From the NCBI RefSeq assembly GCF_954871325.1, contig NC_088776.1, forward strand, positions 47,324,569 to 47,388,568: a stretch of DNA of 64,000 nucleotides. Direction: 5' to 3'. Under the pieces are notes generated by a model. The model saw only the letters and a list, made by a program, of their open reading frames with translations. It did no database searches and had not been told where the DNA came from. Source of the DNA: Gordionus sp. m RMFG-2023 (lineage: Eukaryota > Nematomorpha > Gordioida > Chordodea > Parachordodidae). Positions 1 to 8,998 of the stretch are shown one piece after another. Numbering within the stretch: the first letter of the stretch is position 1; each line of letters starts with the position of its first letter. Position numbers and translations under genes: made by a program.

Positions 1-14
1 CAAACAATTTAAAG

Positions 15-2495
15 TTAGATTTCTTCAATAAACCTCTTTGTAGGTTTACGGTTTCTTGATGAGCATCGTAATGTGGTATTTGTATTTGTGTTTGTATTTG
101 CTTCATTCACTGGCACAACCATTTCTGTAACTTCCAAAGAACTTTCATGATTTGGGATAACTAAACGATTTCTTAACTGATCTGCATGCTTCCGTAATGT
201 TTTCCCGGAAGATTCAACAATATAAGAATAAAGTCCTATTCTTTCTTTAATTACTCCCTCTCTCCAACCATTGGTATTTTCATTATTTAACCATATAGGT
301 TGTGAGATTTCAAATTCTCTTTCCTTTGAATGTAAATCATGATGAAGGCTTTGTTTATCATTAGCCCTTACTATTTCGTGTTCGGCATTTGGTCGGATCC
401 AATCCAGACTTGTTTTCAATTGCCTCCCAAACATAATTTTAGCAGGAGATCTCCCTGTGGAACTATGCTCTCCCAATCGGTAGGTTGTTAAAACCTGTGT
501 CATAGCTTCTTCGGGATCGCTAATTGAATCTCTCGTTGCATAATACCGACCTTTCAAAGTTCGTACTGTACGTTCAGCTAATCCATTAGTTTTTGGATGA
601 TAGGGTGCCGAACGTATATGACGTATGTTATTTAAATCACAATACCTACGGAATTCCCCTGATAAGAATTGTGGTCCTTTGTCTGACACACTGTACTTGG
701 GTATTCCAAACCTAGCAAACCATTTATTTAGTCGTTTTATCATAGCATCAGCAGAGGTATTATGCATTAGATCAACTTCTAACCATGGTCTATTTTTCTG
801 GCATCCAGAACATATTTTGATAAAATTTTCTATATCAACATCACATCTGGGCCACCAACAATACAATCTAAAAATAGATTTCATTACATTTTCCCCAGGA
901 TGTCCCCAGTGAATCATTCCTAACACTGCATTTCTTAATTTATTAGGAATAACCAATCTCCCATTCCATTCTATAATATCACGATTGACAGAAAGCTCTT
1001 CCCGTCGATTATAAAAATTAACTATTTCTTTATCTTTATGACGATCAAAGTTTCGCCAACTTTGCTGAATATGTATTGCTACTTTTTTTAATATTAAATC
1101 TTGCTTCGACTCTTTTCGTAGAATATTTTCTGACAATTGCATATCATCTAAATTAATACTTCGAATATCCAAAGCATGTTTAGAATCTTGATTCTCTTCC
1201 GAAATTTCTTGGTGTTTATTAATCAAATCTCGAATTCTAGGATCTAGTGTTATGCAACATTTTTCTTTTTCAATATTGTTGACCAAATTGAGTACTTGTT
1301 TAATCATAACCTGACGAGGCATTTCTAAATTGAATGCTATAATCCATGGTAATCCGAAAAGAGGCACCCCAGTTGTATTCATTATTACCACTGGTAGAGT
1401 CCTTGTCTGTGATCCAATCCTAACATTGACTTGGGTCTCGCCCTTGACGTCTAACGGATGATCACCATATGCAGTCAATGGACTGGTTGGCCTAATTTTT
1501 GGTCGCCCAATACTTGTCCATATATCAATTCCTATCAATGACGCTTGTGCACCAGTGTCAAAATCAAATTCAACATCTAACCCATTTATCTCTGCAGTTA
1601 GTTTTGCTCGATTCTCTCGATTTTGTTGAATCTTCCAAATATTATGAATAGAATCACTTGATGACACTCTTATATAATTTAAATTCTTTGATTTACAGCA
1701 AACTGCAAAATGACCAATTTTTTTACATTTATTACATGCCGCATTTGTAGCTGGACATCTCACTTCTCGGTTATGAATAAAACCACATTTATAACATTTA
1801 AGTTTATTATAATCTTTATCATTATTATATTTGTAGTTATTATTATCTTTATCAAATGTATTATTATACTTGACTTTATTATAGCCTTTATCAATTGTAG
1901 TCGTCGTTTTTATTGGATGTTTATAATTACTATCATTATCATTTCTTTTGTTATTAACATTTATCTTATTAACAACTGGCATATTTTTATTTGCCATTTC
2001 TTTATCTGCTCGCTCAGAAGCTAATGCCAGATCAAGAATAAATTGAAAAGTCAGTACATTATTATCTCTATCAAGACCGTCGGGATATAGAGCTCTAAGA
2101 TCTCTTTCCAATCCCGGTATTTCCATGCCAACCATAAACTGATCACGTAAACGCTCGTCAATATCATTAAGATAATGACAACGCTTTCCAATTGTTCTAA
2201 TTTTATTTGCAAATTCAGTTATGGTTTCAGTTGTTCTCCGTAATCTAACGAAATCAAATCTAGAAGCAAAAGCTGTTGACGTCGGTTTAAATAGTTTAAA
2301 ACATATTGACTTAATTTCCTTAAAAGATAAAGTTTCGATCGAATCAGGATAACAAAAACGGTCCACCAACTCAATATTCTTATTGCCAAAAAATGTTAAA
2401 AATATATCTTTATATTGACATTCAGATGGGCTTACGTTTTTTAACCGAAAACTGGCTTCCCATTGAGAAAAATATCTGTGAATAGAAGTATCCAA
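15..2495 (-). mobile_element. Ty3/gypsy-type LTR retrotransposon gag-pol remnant (fossil)
   Basis: Internal coding part of an LTR retrotransposon on the minus strand. Parts seen in order are a gag-like region, a zinc knuckle of the form CYKCG...CNKCKKIGHF, an aspartic protease with DTGAQASLIG, an integrase zinc-binding region (HWGHPG ... CSGCQ) and an integrase core with SDKGPQF and PYHPKTNGLAERT. The paired knuckles and K02A2.6-like integrase point to Ty3/gypsy, probably near the Mag lineage; the lineage is inference. Not all pol domains are recognisable, so the copy is broken, with about one or two breaks, although a long frame survives. The 3' end and 3' LTR lie to the left of the window, so its age cannot be judged from LTR divergence. 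The adjacent 5' LTR is listed separately. Confidence 0.93.
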
Positions 2496-2544
2496 CTCGA
2501 ATTTATCAAATTTAATCGTAGATAAATCCGCTATTTTTTTGAAT

Positions 2545-2616
2545 CTCCATTTAAGGAATTATTTTCTCCATTTAAGGAATTATTATCTCCATTTAAGGAA
2601 TTATTTTCTCCATTTA
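2545..2616. repeat. 21-bp tandem repeat in the LTR element leader
   Basis: Three full copies of a 21-bp unit (2545-2565, 2566-2586, 2587-2607) plus 9 bases of a fourth, differing by single bases. It lies between the primer-binding-site-like sequence and the gag-like region. The unit length is a multiple of three. Confidence 0.9.
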
Positions 2617-2627
2617 TCGTCGCCATT

Positions 2628-2852
2628 TGTAGTAATACCAACTACTAATTATAAACAATACGACCACTGATTTATATTTCAATTTATTTTTGATATCAAA
2701 TTTTATTTATTGTTTTTCGAATGTTCGATTCTATTTTTAATATACAATATACATAAATAATCATTTATTAATTTATTACACTCGCAATATTAAGTCAGTC
2801 ACTTTCCTAGTAATAAACCTCACACTTTGTATGTAAATCATATATTTCTACA
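2628..2852 (-). repeat. 5' LTR of the Ty3/gypsy-type fossil
   Basis: On the minus strand this 225-bp block begins TGTAG and ends CTACA, the usual TG...CA form of an LTR with a 5-bp inverted repeat. It is followed by a 2-base spacer and TGGCGACG (2618-2625, minus), a typical tRNA primer-binding-site start. The partner LTR is outside the window, so the boundary is inferred from structure only. Confidence 0.68.
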
Positions 2853-4416
2853 AAATATTAGTAATTTTTATTATATAAATAAGAAATAATATTGTATTGC
2901 AAATAAATAGATGAAACAACAATAAGACCTCATAAAATATTATAAATATAATTCAAAAAATAAATATTAGCTATTTAATTATATATAAACAAGAATACCT
3001 ATCATTTTATATTGCATAAATTTTTGTAGAGATGTCAATGCTAATCTTGTAACAGGACCTGTAGTATCCTCACAAATTATGGTATCCAAAAAAGGGTTAA
3101 GGTATATACTCTGATCAATATCAGATATCGCTTAATTTTAGCTAATAAGAGTATATTAAACATTAATAATACCTTTAACATCCTTTAATATATTTTTAAG
3201 CTTTAAAAATTCTTTCAAAGTCTGATCATTAACGTCATCCTTATTTAAAAGTATTAATAAAATTATAAATATTTAAACTTGATGCTGCAACATACTCCAT
3301 TTAGTATTTTTCTTTAAGGCTGCTACAAGAATGGAGATCTCTCCATTTATAATATTAACACAGTTCACCAAAACCATCGTCACTTCATAATCTAGGATTT
3401 ATGATCATATGCTTATAAAATGATAATTCTATTTTTGATCCACAGGTAACATAAAATAAATATTTATATGGCATTTATTTTAATAAATGAAAAGCGTCAT
3501 ATTGACTGCTAAAAACTGAGTATTAATTAATTTTTATTAGCTAAAGAATAAAAAAATTAAGTAGAAAAAATTAGCCGAATTAATTGTTGTTTTTGAAGAA
3601 AATTCAGAAGTGCAGATATGTAACAAATTATAAAATTTATTGTGTTAAATTTATTGTTGGATTTTAAGTTTCATCAGCGATAGATTACATGTTTAATATA
3701 ATAATTTCATATATGTTTTAATTTTTTAGATTATTTTATTGACTTAAAACAAAAAATTAGATAATTATATATAAAATATATACCTTTAATTTATGTAATT
3801 ATCTCAAAACAACAATTTATTGTTATATAGTGAAAGCTAATATACAAATCATTTTAATATGTTAACTTAATTGAACTCTTATTATATTGTATTTTCATAA
3901 TGTAATTGGTTATTTAAAAATAGTAAATAAATATTATACTAAAATAATTAATACAAATACACGATATAAAATTTATTCAAAATCACATACTCTAATATAA
4001 TCTAATAATTTACCTATAAGATATTTCACTGACCTTCATTATTACACATTTGATATATATTTTTTCTATATTTTTATATTTTTTAAAGATGAAAATTTCT
4101 GTACTGTACTTGCGTTTTTTGGAACAAAAGTTATGATTATCTGCATAATTTAAAATATTATTTAAGACATTTTATTAGTTAAGTATATAAAATTCATGTT
4201 TAACATTTAATTTCTAGATAGATGAAGGCTGTTTTTAGAATGTGAATTGGATATTAATTTTTTAAATATGAAATGTTTGCCTAGAACTAGCCTTATGTAA
4301 TTATGAAAAGTTAAACAAATAAATTAAAGATTTAAGTATAGTTTAAAGGTTCATGGCAAATATAGGTCTGCTTAAGGCAAAATTCTCATGCCTAGCCATG
4401 CCAGGTTTATTCTTTG
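2853..4416. other. AT-rich non-coding DNA
   Basis: Low-complexity A/T runs without a coding-like frame or recognisable repeat ends. A target duplication for the LTR element cannot be tested because the other flank is missing. Confidence 0.6.
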
Positions 4417-4459
4417 CCGGTGTAACGTTTTAAAAATACTCCATTTTTTTATATACTCC
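4417..4459 (+). repeat. Left terminal inverted repeat of the MULE-like element
   Basis: 43 bases that match the reverse complement of 8293-8335 with one C/T difference. The inner part contains TACTCCATTTTTTTATATAC, which also recurs at 8095-8120. Confidence 0.85.
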
Positions 4460-4577
4460 TTTAAGCTTATTTGTGGAGTATTTTCAGATCATATTGTTTG
4501 TTTATAATGTATTTACATATCAGAGTATATTTAGATCAATGTAATTTTTATAATGATATTTTTTTGAAAAAGTGCTC

Positions 4578-4691
4578 ATGTCAATCAAGAAACATTATTC
4601 TGGAGCTGATGATGCTGAGGCGATTTTTTTGAATTTCCAGTCAAATTTTTTAGGTCGTAAAGGATATTTGCCCCGTTGGCGCCTTTTTTAA
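4578..4691 (+). CDS. Small 37-residue frame upstream of the exon array
   Basis: ATG at 4578 opens a 37-codon frame beginning MSIKKHYSGADDAEA, with more varied codon use than the A/T runs around it. It lies inside the MULE-like element, 25 bases before the first of the repeated GT..AG mini-introns (4717). It might be a first exon or leader peptide of the element's gene, but its stop at 4689-4691 comes before that intron, so the connection is unproved. No family is recognised. Confidence 0.3.
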   Translation: MSIKKHYSGADDAEAIFLNFQSNFLGRKGYLPRWRLF

Positions 4692-4716
4692 ACTCCATTT
4701 TAAAAAATAAATACAG

Positions 4717-5298
4717 GTTCATATTCATATATTTTACATTATAAATTTTATTTTATTATAGAAAATAAAAGAAGCTACAAATTTATCATTGATTCAAGAA
4801 GCTAAAGATTTATTATTGATTCAAGAAGCTAAAGATTTAAAAATACAGGTTCATATTAATATATTTTACATTATAAATTTTATTTTATTTTAGAAAATAA
4901 AAGAAAAGATTTATCATTGATTCAAGAAGCTAATCATTGATTCAAGAAGCTAAAGATTTAAAAACAGGTTCATATTAATATATTTTACATTATAAATTTT
5001 ATTTTAGAAAATAAAAGAAGCTAAAGATTTATTATTGATTCAAGAAGCTAAAGATTTATTATTGATTCAAGAAGCTAATCATTGAATCAAGAAGCTAAAG
5101 ATTTAAAAACAGGTTCATATTAATATATTTTACATTATAAATTTTATTTTATTTTAGAAAATAAAAGAAGGCTAAAGATTTATCATTGATTCAAGAAGCT
5201 AAAGATTTATTATTGATTCAAGAAGCTAAAGATTTATCATTGATTCAAGAAGCTAAAGATTTAAAAACAGGTTCATATTAATATATTTTACACTATAG
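4717..5298 (+). repeat. Tandem array of exon-like units and 45-bp mini-introns
   Basis: Five near-identical blocks beginning GTTCATATT and ending in ATAG or TTTTAG (4717-4761, 4849-4893, 4968-5007, 5113-5157, 5271-5298) look like 28-45 bp introns. Between them lie four exon-like units of 87, 74, 105 and 113 bp (4762-4848, 4894-4967, 5008-5112, 5158-5270). Each unit is built of a 27-bp repeat that reads as nine residues, LSLIQEAKD or LLLIQEAKD. The first unit is fully open in phase 0 and reads KIKEATNLSLIQEAKDL and onward; the others carry small indels that break the frame. The array sits just upstream of the transposase-like N-terminus at 5315. Splicing is inferred from the sequence signals alone. 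Confidence 0.72.
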
Positions 5299-5314
5299 TT
5301 TTATTATTTTAATT

Positions 5315-6198
5315 ATGTCATTATATCTTAATACTAAATTTAATTCTATACATGAATTAAACGATGCCATATCTATATATGAAAAAGAATTTTTTTTAAC
5401 ATAGTTATTAATAAATCAGACTTATTAAAGGAACCTTATAGCAAAGCATTTATAGCTCAATATAAATATAATCGAGTTTATTATATATGTAAATATGGAC
5501 TGAAAAAAAAATAAGTCTAGAGGTATAAGATCCTCATCTAGTTTTCACAAGGAATGTATTTTTATGTTCACAGTCTTTCTTCAGTGTGATAGACTAAATG
5601 TGTATTCTTTAGATATTGTCACATTTGTAAAAGATCATAAAAACCATGATCTAGGTTAGACATATTTATTTGATTTTTAACTAACATGATTTATATAATC
5701 AAGATAAAAAACTATATGAGATGCTCTCTAAACAAAGAAGGCTTTCTCCAATAAAAAAAACAAATTGTGGAGCAAGCTATCACTTTTAAAGCTAATAAGG
5801 TGAAAATACAAGAATATGTTCTTAATTCATGTCAGATAATGACTCTGAGAGATATTCATAATATTTCAGCCAAATTAAACAAGCCATCTGATAATGTATT
5901 ACTTGATGTAATAAATCAACTCAGGGAAGATAATGGAGCTGTGGTGGAAATCCTAGAAAATGATAGTGAATTGTTGGGCATTTACTTTCAAGATGCTAGC
6001 ATGCTCCATTATCTTAAATATTATCCTGAGGTGATATTCATTGATGCTACCTACAAATTAAACTATCTAGGTATGCCACTGTTTATTCTACTTGTAATAG
6101 ATAGTCATGGACAATCTCAAATTGTCGCTTTATGGCTTGTAAAGGCAGAATCATATTTTTGTGTTAAAAAAATGTGCATGATGCTTGGTACCAGATGA
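5315..6198 (+). pseudogene. MULE-like transposase, decayed
   Basis: The transposase of the surrounding DNA transposon, in several frames. ATG at 5315 starts MSLYLNTKFNSIHELNDAIS. The next frame reads NIVINKSDLLKEPYSKAF and YYICKYG, then SSSSFHKECIF and VKDHKNHDL, which together give a C..C..H-x2-H zinc finger of the WRKY/FLYWCH-like type found at the N-terminus of these transposases. A frame from about 5767 to 6198 (no ATG, GTG first) reads MTLRDIHNISAKL and then YYPEVIFIDATYKLNYLG, the start of the MULE DDE domain with its first catalytic Asp in IDATYK. Frame changes fall at homopolymer runs near 5390 (T), 5510 (A) and 5755 (A), and a stop follows HDLG. The rest of the DDE domain is not recognisable after 6200. 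Confidence 0.72.
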
Positions 6199-6360
6199 AA
6201 AAATCGTCTGCGGGAAAATGGCTGATGTTAAATTGTTTTATATATTTTCTTCAAGATACATTTAAAATATTTGCCTTTAAAATGCCATCTCCGAGAAATA
6301 ATGGAATGCCATATCTTTATTTGAATGGAAAACAGGCCTATTTAATCTTTTATATTTTAT

Positions 6361-6700
6361 AGATATCAATAAAAATCACATCATCATTGGAGGAGACCTT
6401 AACATGAAATTATGTAATGAAATCACTAATTCTCTTATTGGTTTTGCTACTTTAAATAATCAACTTTTTATAAACAAAGAAACAATAAATATCACACATA
6501 CTTCAAACCCTCAAACAAATATACTCCTATAATCCTTAAAAAATATAATATCTCTAATCTTAATTTACCAACCCCAGCAAATAATTTTCTACATAATTTG
6601 AATCAAATCAACAATAATGACTCATGGTTAAACATTTCAAACTCAATTATCAAAACAGCAAATACCCATCTTAATATTAATTATCAATATCTATACATAA
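6361..6700 (+). pseudogene. LINE endonuclease-domain fragment
   Basis: Reads HIIIGGDLNMKL in one frame, the conserved core of an APE-type endonuclease (GGDxN) of non-LTR retrotransposons, followed by NITHTSNPQTN. A stop and frame change near 6530 lead into YTPIILKKYNISNLNLPTP and SWLNISNSIIKTANTHLN, which fits the linker between endonuclease and reverse transcriptase. No reverse transcriptase follows. It is a fragment lying inside the MULE-like element, directly after the decayed transposase; either a nested insertion or captured DNA. Clade cannot be set from this much sequence. Confidence 0.55.
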
Positions 6701-6839
6701 TGTACATAAATACTAATGTGTTATTTTAATTATTTCTGCAACTCAATTATCAAAACAGCAAATACCCATCTTAATATTAATTATCAATATCTATACATAA
6801 TGTACATAAATACTAATGTGTTATTTTAATTATTTCTGC
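6641..6839. repeat. Perfect 100-bp tandem duplication
   Basis: 6641-6739 and 6741-6839 are identical, period 100. The duplicated block covers the end of the LINE fragment and AT-rich DNA beyond it. Identity in such a decayed region implies a recent event or an assembly artefact. Confidence 0.95.
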
Positions 6840-6963
6840 TAGCAATATAATTATACATGAATGGGTTTATTTAATCGTCAATATGTGTCATTAAATCATC
6901 ACAACACAAATTCTCATTAAATATTTTCTTTGTTATTTTTTATTTTTCAATATTATTTTTTAG

Positions 6964-7331
6964 ATGTTACAAGAAAAGGTATAGTTAAAAAAAAAATTAT
7001 TTATATATTTATCAAGATGACACAATTAAATCAGGACAGAAAAAATGTTAATACTTTTAAAAATTTAATATTCCTTTTTTTTTAGATGAGGATGAAAATT
7101 TTCAAGAACCAGCTATTAAAAATCTAAAGCTTAATGCGGAAGAAAATCATATGAAGGGTAATATTTTCATATATTTAATATTAAATCCTTTTTGAAAATA
7201 TCTAGTTATGAATATACTAAATTCGATAGTTGGAGAGGATTATAATTGTATAAACAAAAAAGGTATAATAAAAAAAATCTAATATACATATTTTTTTAGA
7301 TGATGGAGTTAAGACACCAGAAAAAGCATAG
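6964..7331 (+). CDS. Chain of three phase-1 exons ending in a stop (acidic tail)
   Basis: Three short exons, each preceded by a T-rich tract and TTTTTAG, all of phase 1 and all starting AT so that the junction codon is GAT (Asp). They are 6964-6978 (15 bp, DVTRK), 7086-7157 (72 bp, DEDENFQEPAIKNLKLNAEE then NHMK) and 7300-7331 (DDGVKTPEKA, stop). The first two are followed by GT. Lengths of 15 and 72 keep the frame, and the introns would be 107 and 142 bp. This looks like the 3' end of a spliced plus-strand gene encoding a short acidic tail, inside the MULE-like element. It may be the end of the element's own gene or captured host exons. No family is recognised; splicing is inferred from signals and phase only. 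Confidence 0.45.
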
Positions 7332-7908
7332 AAAATGCTAGAGCATAATGACATTCGACCTTTTGGTAACATTTTTAAGATTTGATAAAATCAATTTTTT
7401 AATTTAATAGGTGCCCCGCCGGAGAGGAAGGGCATAGCTCAAAATGCCGTTTATGGTACAGAGGTGGAGATAGTTGCAATGACAACTATGCTCCAGACAA
7501 ATATTTTAATACATACTATTTATAAATGGGCATACTATATGCCCATTAAAAAATTAAGTAATATTAAAAAATTTAATGTAAATATTTATTTAATAAATCA
7601 TAGCGAACATATTGATCGCATAATTAATTTTAATTAATATTTATATAGCATATATTATTTATATTGCATATAGCATATATTATTTATATCGCATATATTA
7701 TTAATTGATTTTTTTATATACAAATTAAATAAAGGATTTTAATAAATTATTCTGAAAATTGTTTCTAACTTTGAGCAGTAACGTGATAATAGATAGTGCA
7801 AGATTTATATGTTAATCTTTGATATTTTCGAATTAAACCTTAAATAAATATATAAATTTTTAACATTTAATATTAAATCTAATAATTTCTAAAGAGAATA
7901 AGGCAAAA

Positions 7909-8335
7909 TTGCCTTAAATATCATAGGACATAGAAAAAATAATATTTATTATTCATACGTCAGTTATAAATGCCAATTCACTAAATTTATTATATTTAAT
8001 ATTTATATGTCAGTCATAAACGTCAATATCACTAAAAATGTAATATTTAATATATGCACGTCAGTCATAAACGTCAATATCACTAAATATAGGAGTATAT
8101 AAAAAAATGGAGTATTTTTAATTGCCTTAAATATCATAGGTAATTTTTATTATTCATACGTCAGTTATAAATGCCAATTGACTAAATTTATTATATTTAA
8201 TATTTATATGTCAGTCATAAACGTCAATATCACTAAAAATGTAATATTTAATATATGCACGTCAGTCATAAACGTCAATATCACTAAATATTGGAGTATA
8301 TAAAAAAATGGAGTATTTTTAAAACATTACACCGG
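7909..8335. repeat. Duplicated right end of the MULE-like element
   Basis: A block of about 213 bp occurs twice in tandem (about 7909-8121 and 8122-8334). Each copy contains two or three sub-repeats with CGTCAGTCATAAACGTCAAT and ends with GGAGTATATAAAAAAATGG. Only the outer copy continues into the terminal CATTACACCGG. Such subterminal repeats are the usual place for transposase binding; that role is inferred. Confidence 0.85.
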
Positions 8336-8440
8336 GCCCGACTAAATTTGCACCTGACTCGGCAATCTCATTTTTTCTAAGGTTGCCCAGCCCCGCCCGA
8401 TTTTTTTAAATACAAAGCCTAACCCTAGATATATATAGTT
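8336..8440. repeat. CCGGGC-type repeat fragment
   Basis: GC-rich short blocks (GGGCCCGACTAAATTTGC, CCCAGCCCCGCCCGA) followed by TTTTTTTAAATA, the same style as the repeats at 30171, 36755 and 56938. It abuts the right end of the MULE-like element. Confidence 0.5.
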
Positions 8441-8629
8441 GAATACCAAAATAAAGAACTGTTTATAATATTTAGGAATGATTAAATTACAGTCATGCCC
8501 AAATAATTTTTTAATACCCGGCTTTGCAAAAATTAAAAAGCTCACTATAAATGATTTAATTTTAAAGATTTGCTAAACCTCTATGGCATGTATATATATT
8601 ATTATATAATAAAAAATAATTATGTCATA

Positions 8630-8996
8630 TGGGGATATGGAATTGGTGGGGATTCGGAATATTTCAATTTTAAATCATTTACTAAGAGCTATTTTTAGAT
8701 TTTGAAATCTGATTTTACAGGAATTCTATTTCAGCATGTATTGAGTACCTACACTGTAAATTTAAAACAATTTGGCAATGAAATTTAGAAACTACTCTTA
8801 ATTTATATTAATTATAATATGGATTTGTCATATAAATTAAAGAATACCAAAATGTCTATTGCTGAAATTGGCTGAAATTTATAGGGTAAATACTCTACAC
8901 ATGCTAAAATGCATTTCCGGTTAAATCGGATTTTAAATTTTTTTAAATCGATTTAAAATCAAGAGATTTCCAATCCCCACGGATCCCATATCCCCA
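8630..8996. mobile_element. MITE with TGGGGATATGG ends and TA target site
   Basis: The left end TGGGGATATGGAATTGGTGG and the right end, read in reverse TGGGGATATGGGATCCGTGG, form an inverted repeat of about 25 bp, flanked on both sides by TA (8628-8629 and 8997-8998). A TA duplication is the mark of Tc1/mariner-type elements. At 367 bp with no frame it is non-autonomous. A related, internally duplicated sequence lies at 28330-28700. Confidence 0.7.
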
Positions 8997-8998
8997 TA

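Larger units (their letters stand above)
4417..8335 (+). mobile_element. MULE-like DNA transposon with 43-bp TIRs
   Basis: The left end (4417-4459, starting CCGGTGTAACG) and right end (8293-8335, ending CATTACACCGG) are reverse complements over 43 bases with one mismatch. The 3.9-kb interior carries a decayed transposase whose zinc finger and IDATYK motif match Mutator-like (MULE) transposases, plus repeat-rich and exon-like material. No 8-11 bp target duplication is visible: TATTCTTTG lies on the left and GCCCGACTA on the right. Either the insertion is old, the flank was changed by the CCGGGC-type repeat that abuts the right end, or the termini belong to another family. The pairing of TIRs is seen directly; assignment to MULE rests on the transposase inside. 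Confidence 0.75.

Noticed and set aside
625-912. Plus-strand frame over the LTR element, and a second at 1710-2024
   Set aside because: Antisense shadows of the minus-strand element coding region.
4717-5298. CRISPR-like array
   Set aside because: Direct repeats are present, but the spacers are themselves repeats and the sequence is eukaryotic; a minisatellite of exon/intron units explains it.
4717-5298. Simple satellite with no coding meaning
   Set aside because: Not fully excluded, but the 27-bp unit, the open first copy and consistent GT/AG boundaries fit an exon array better.
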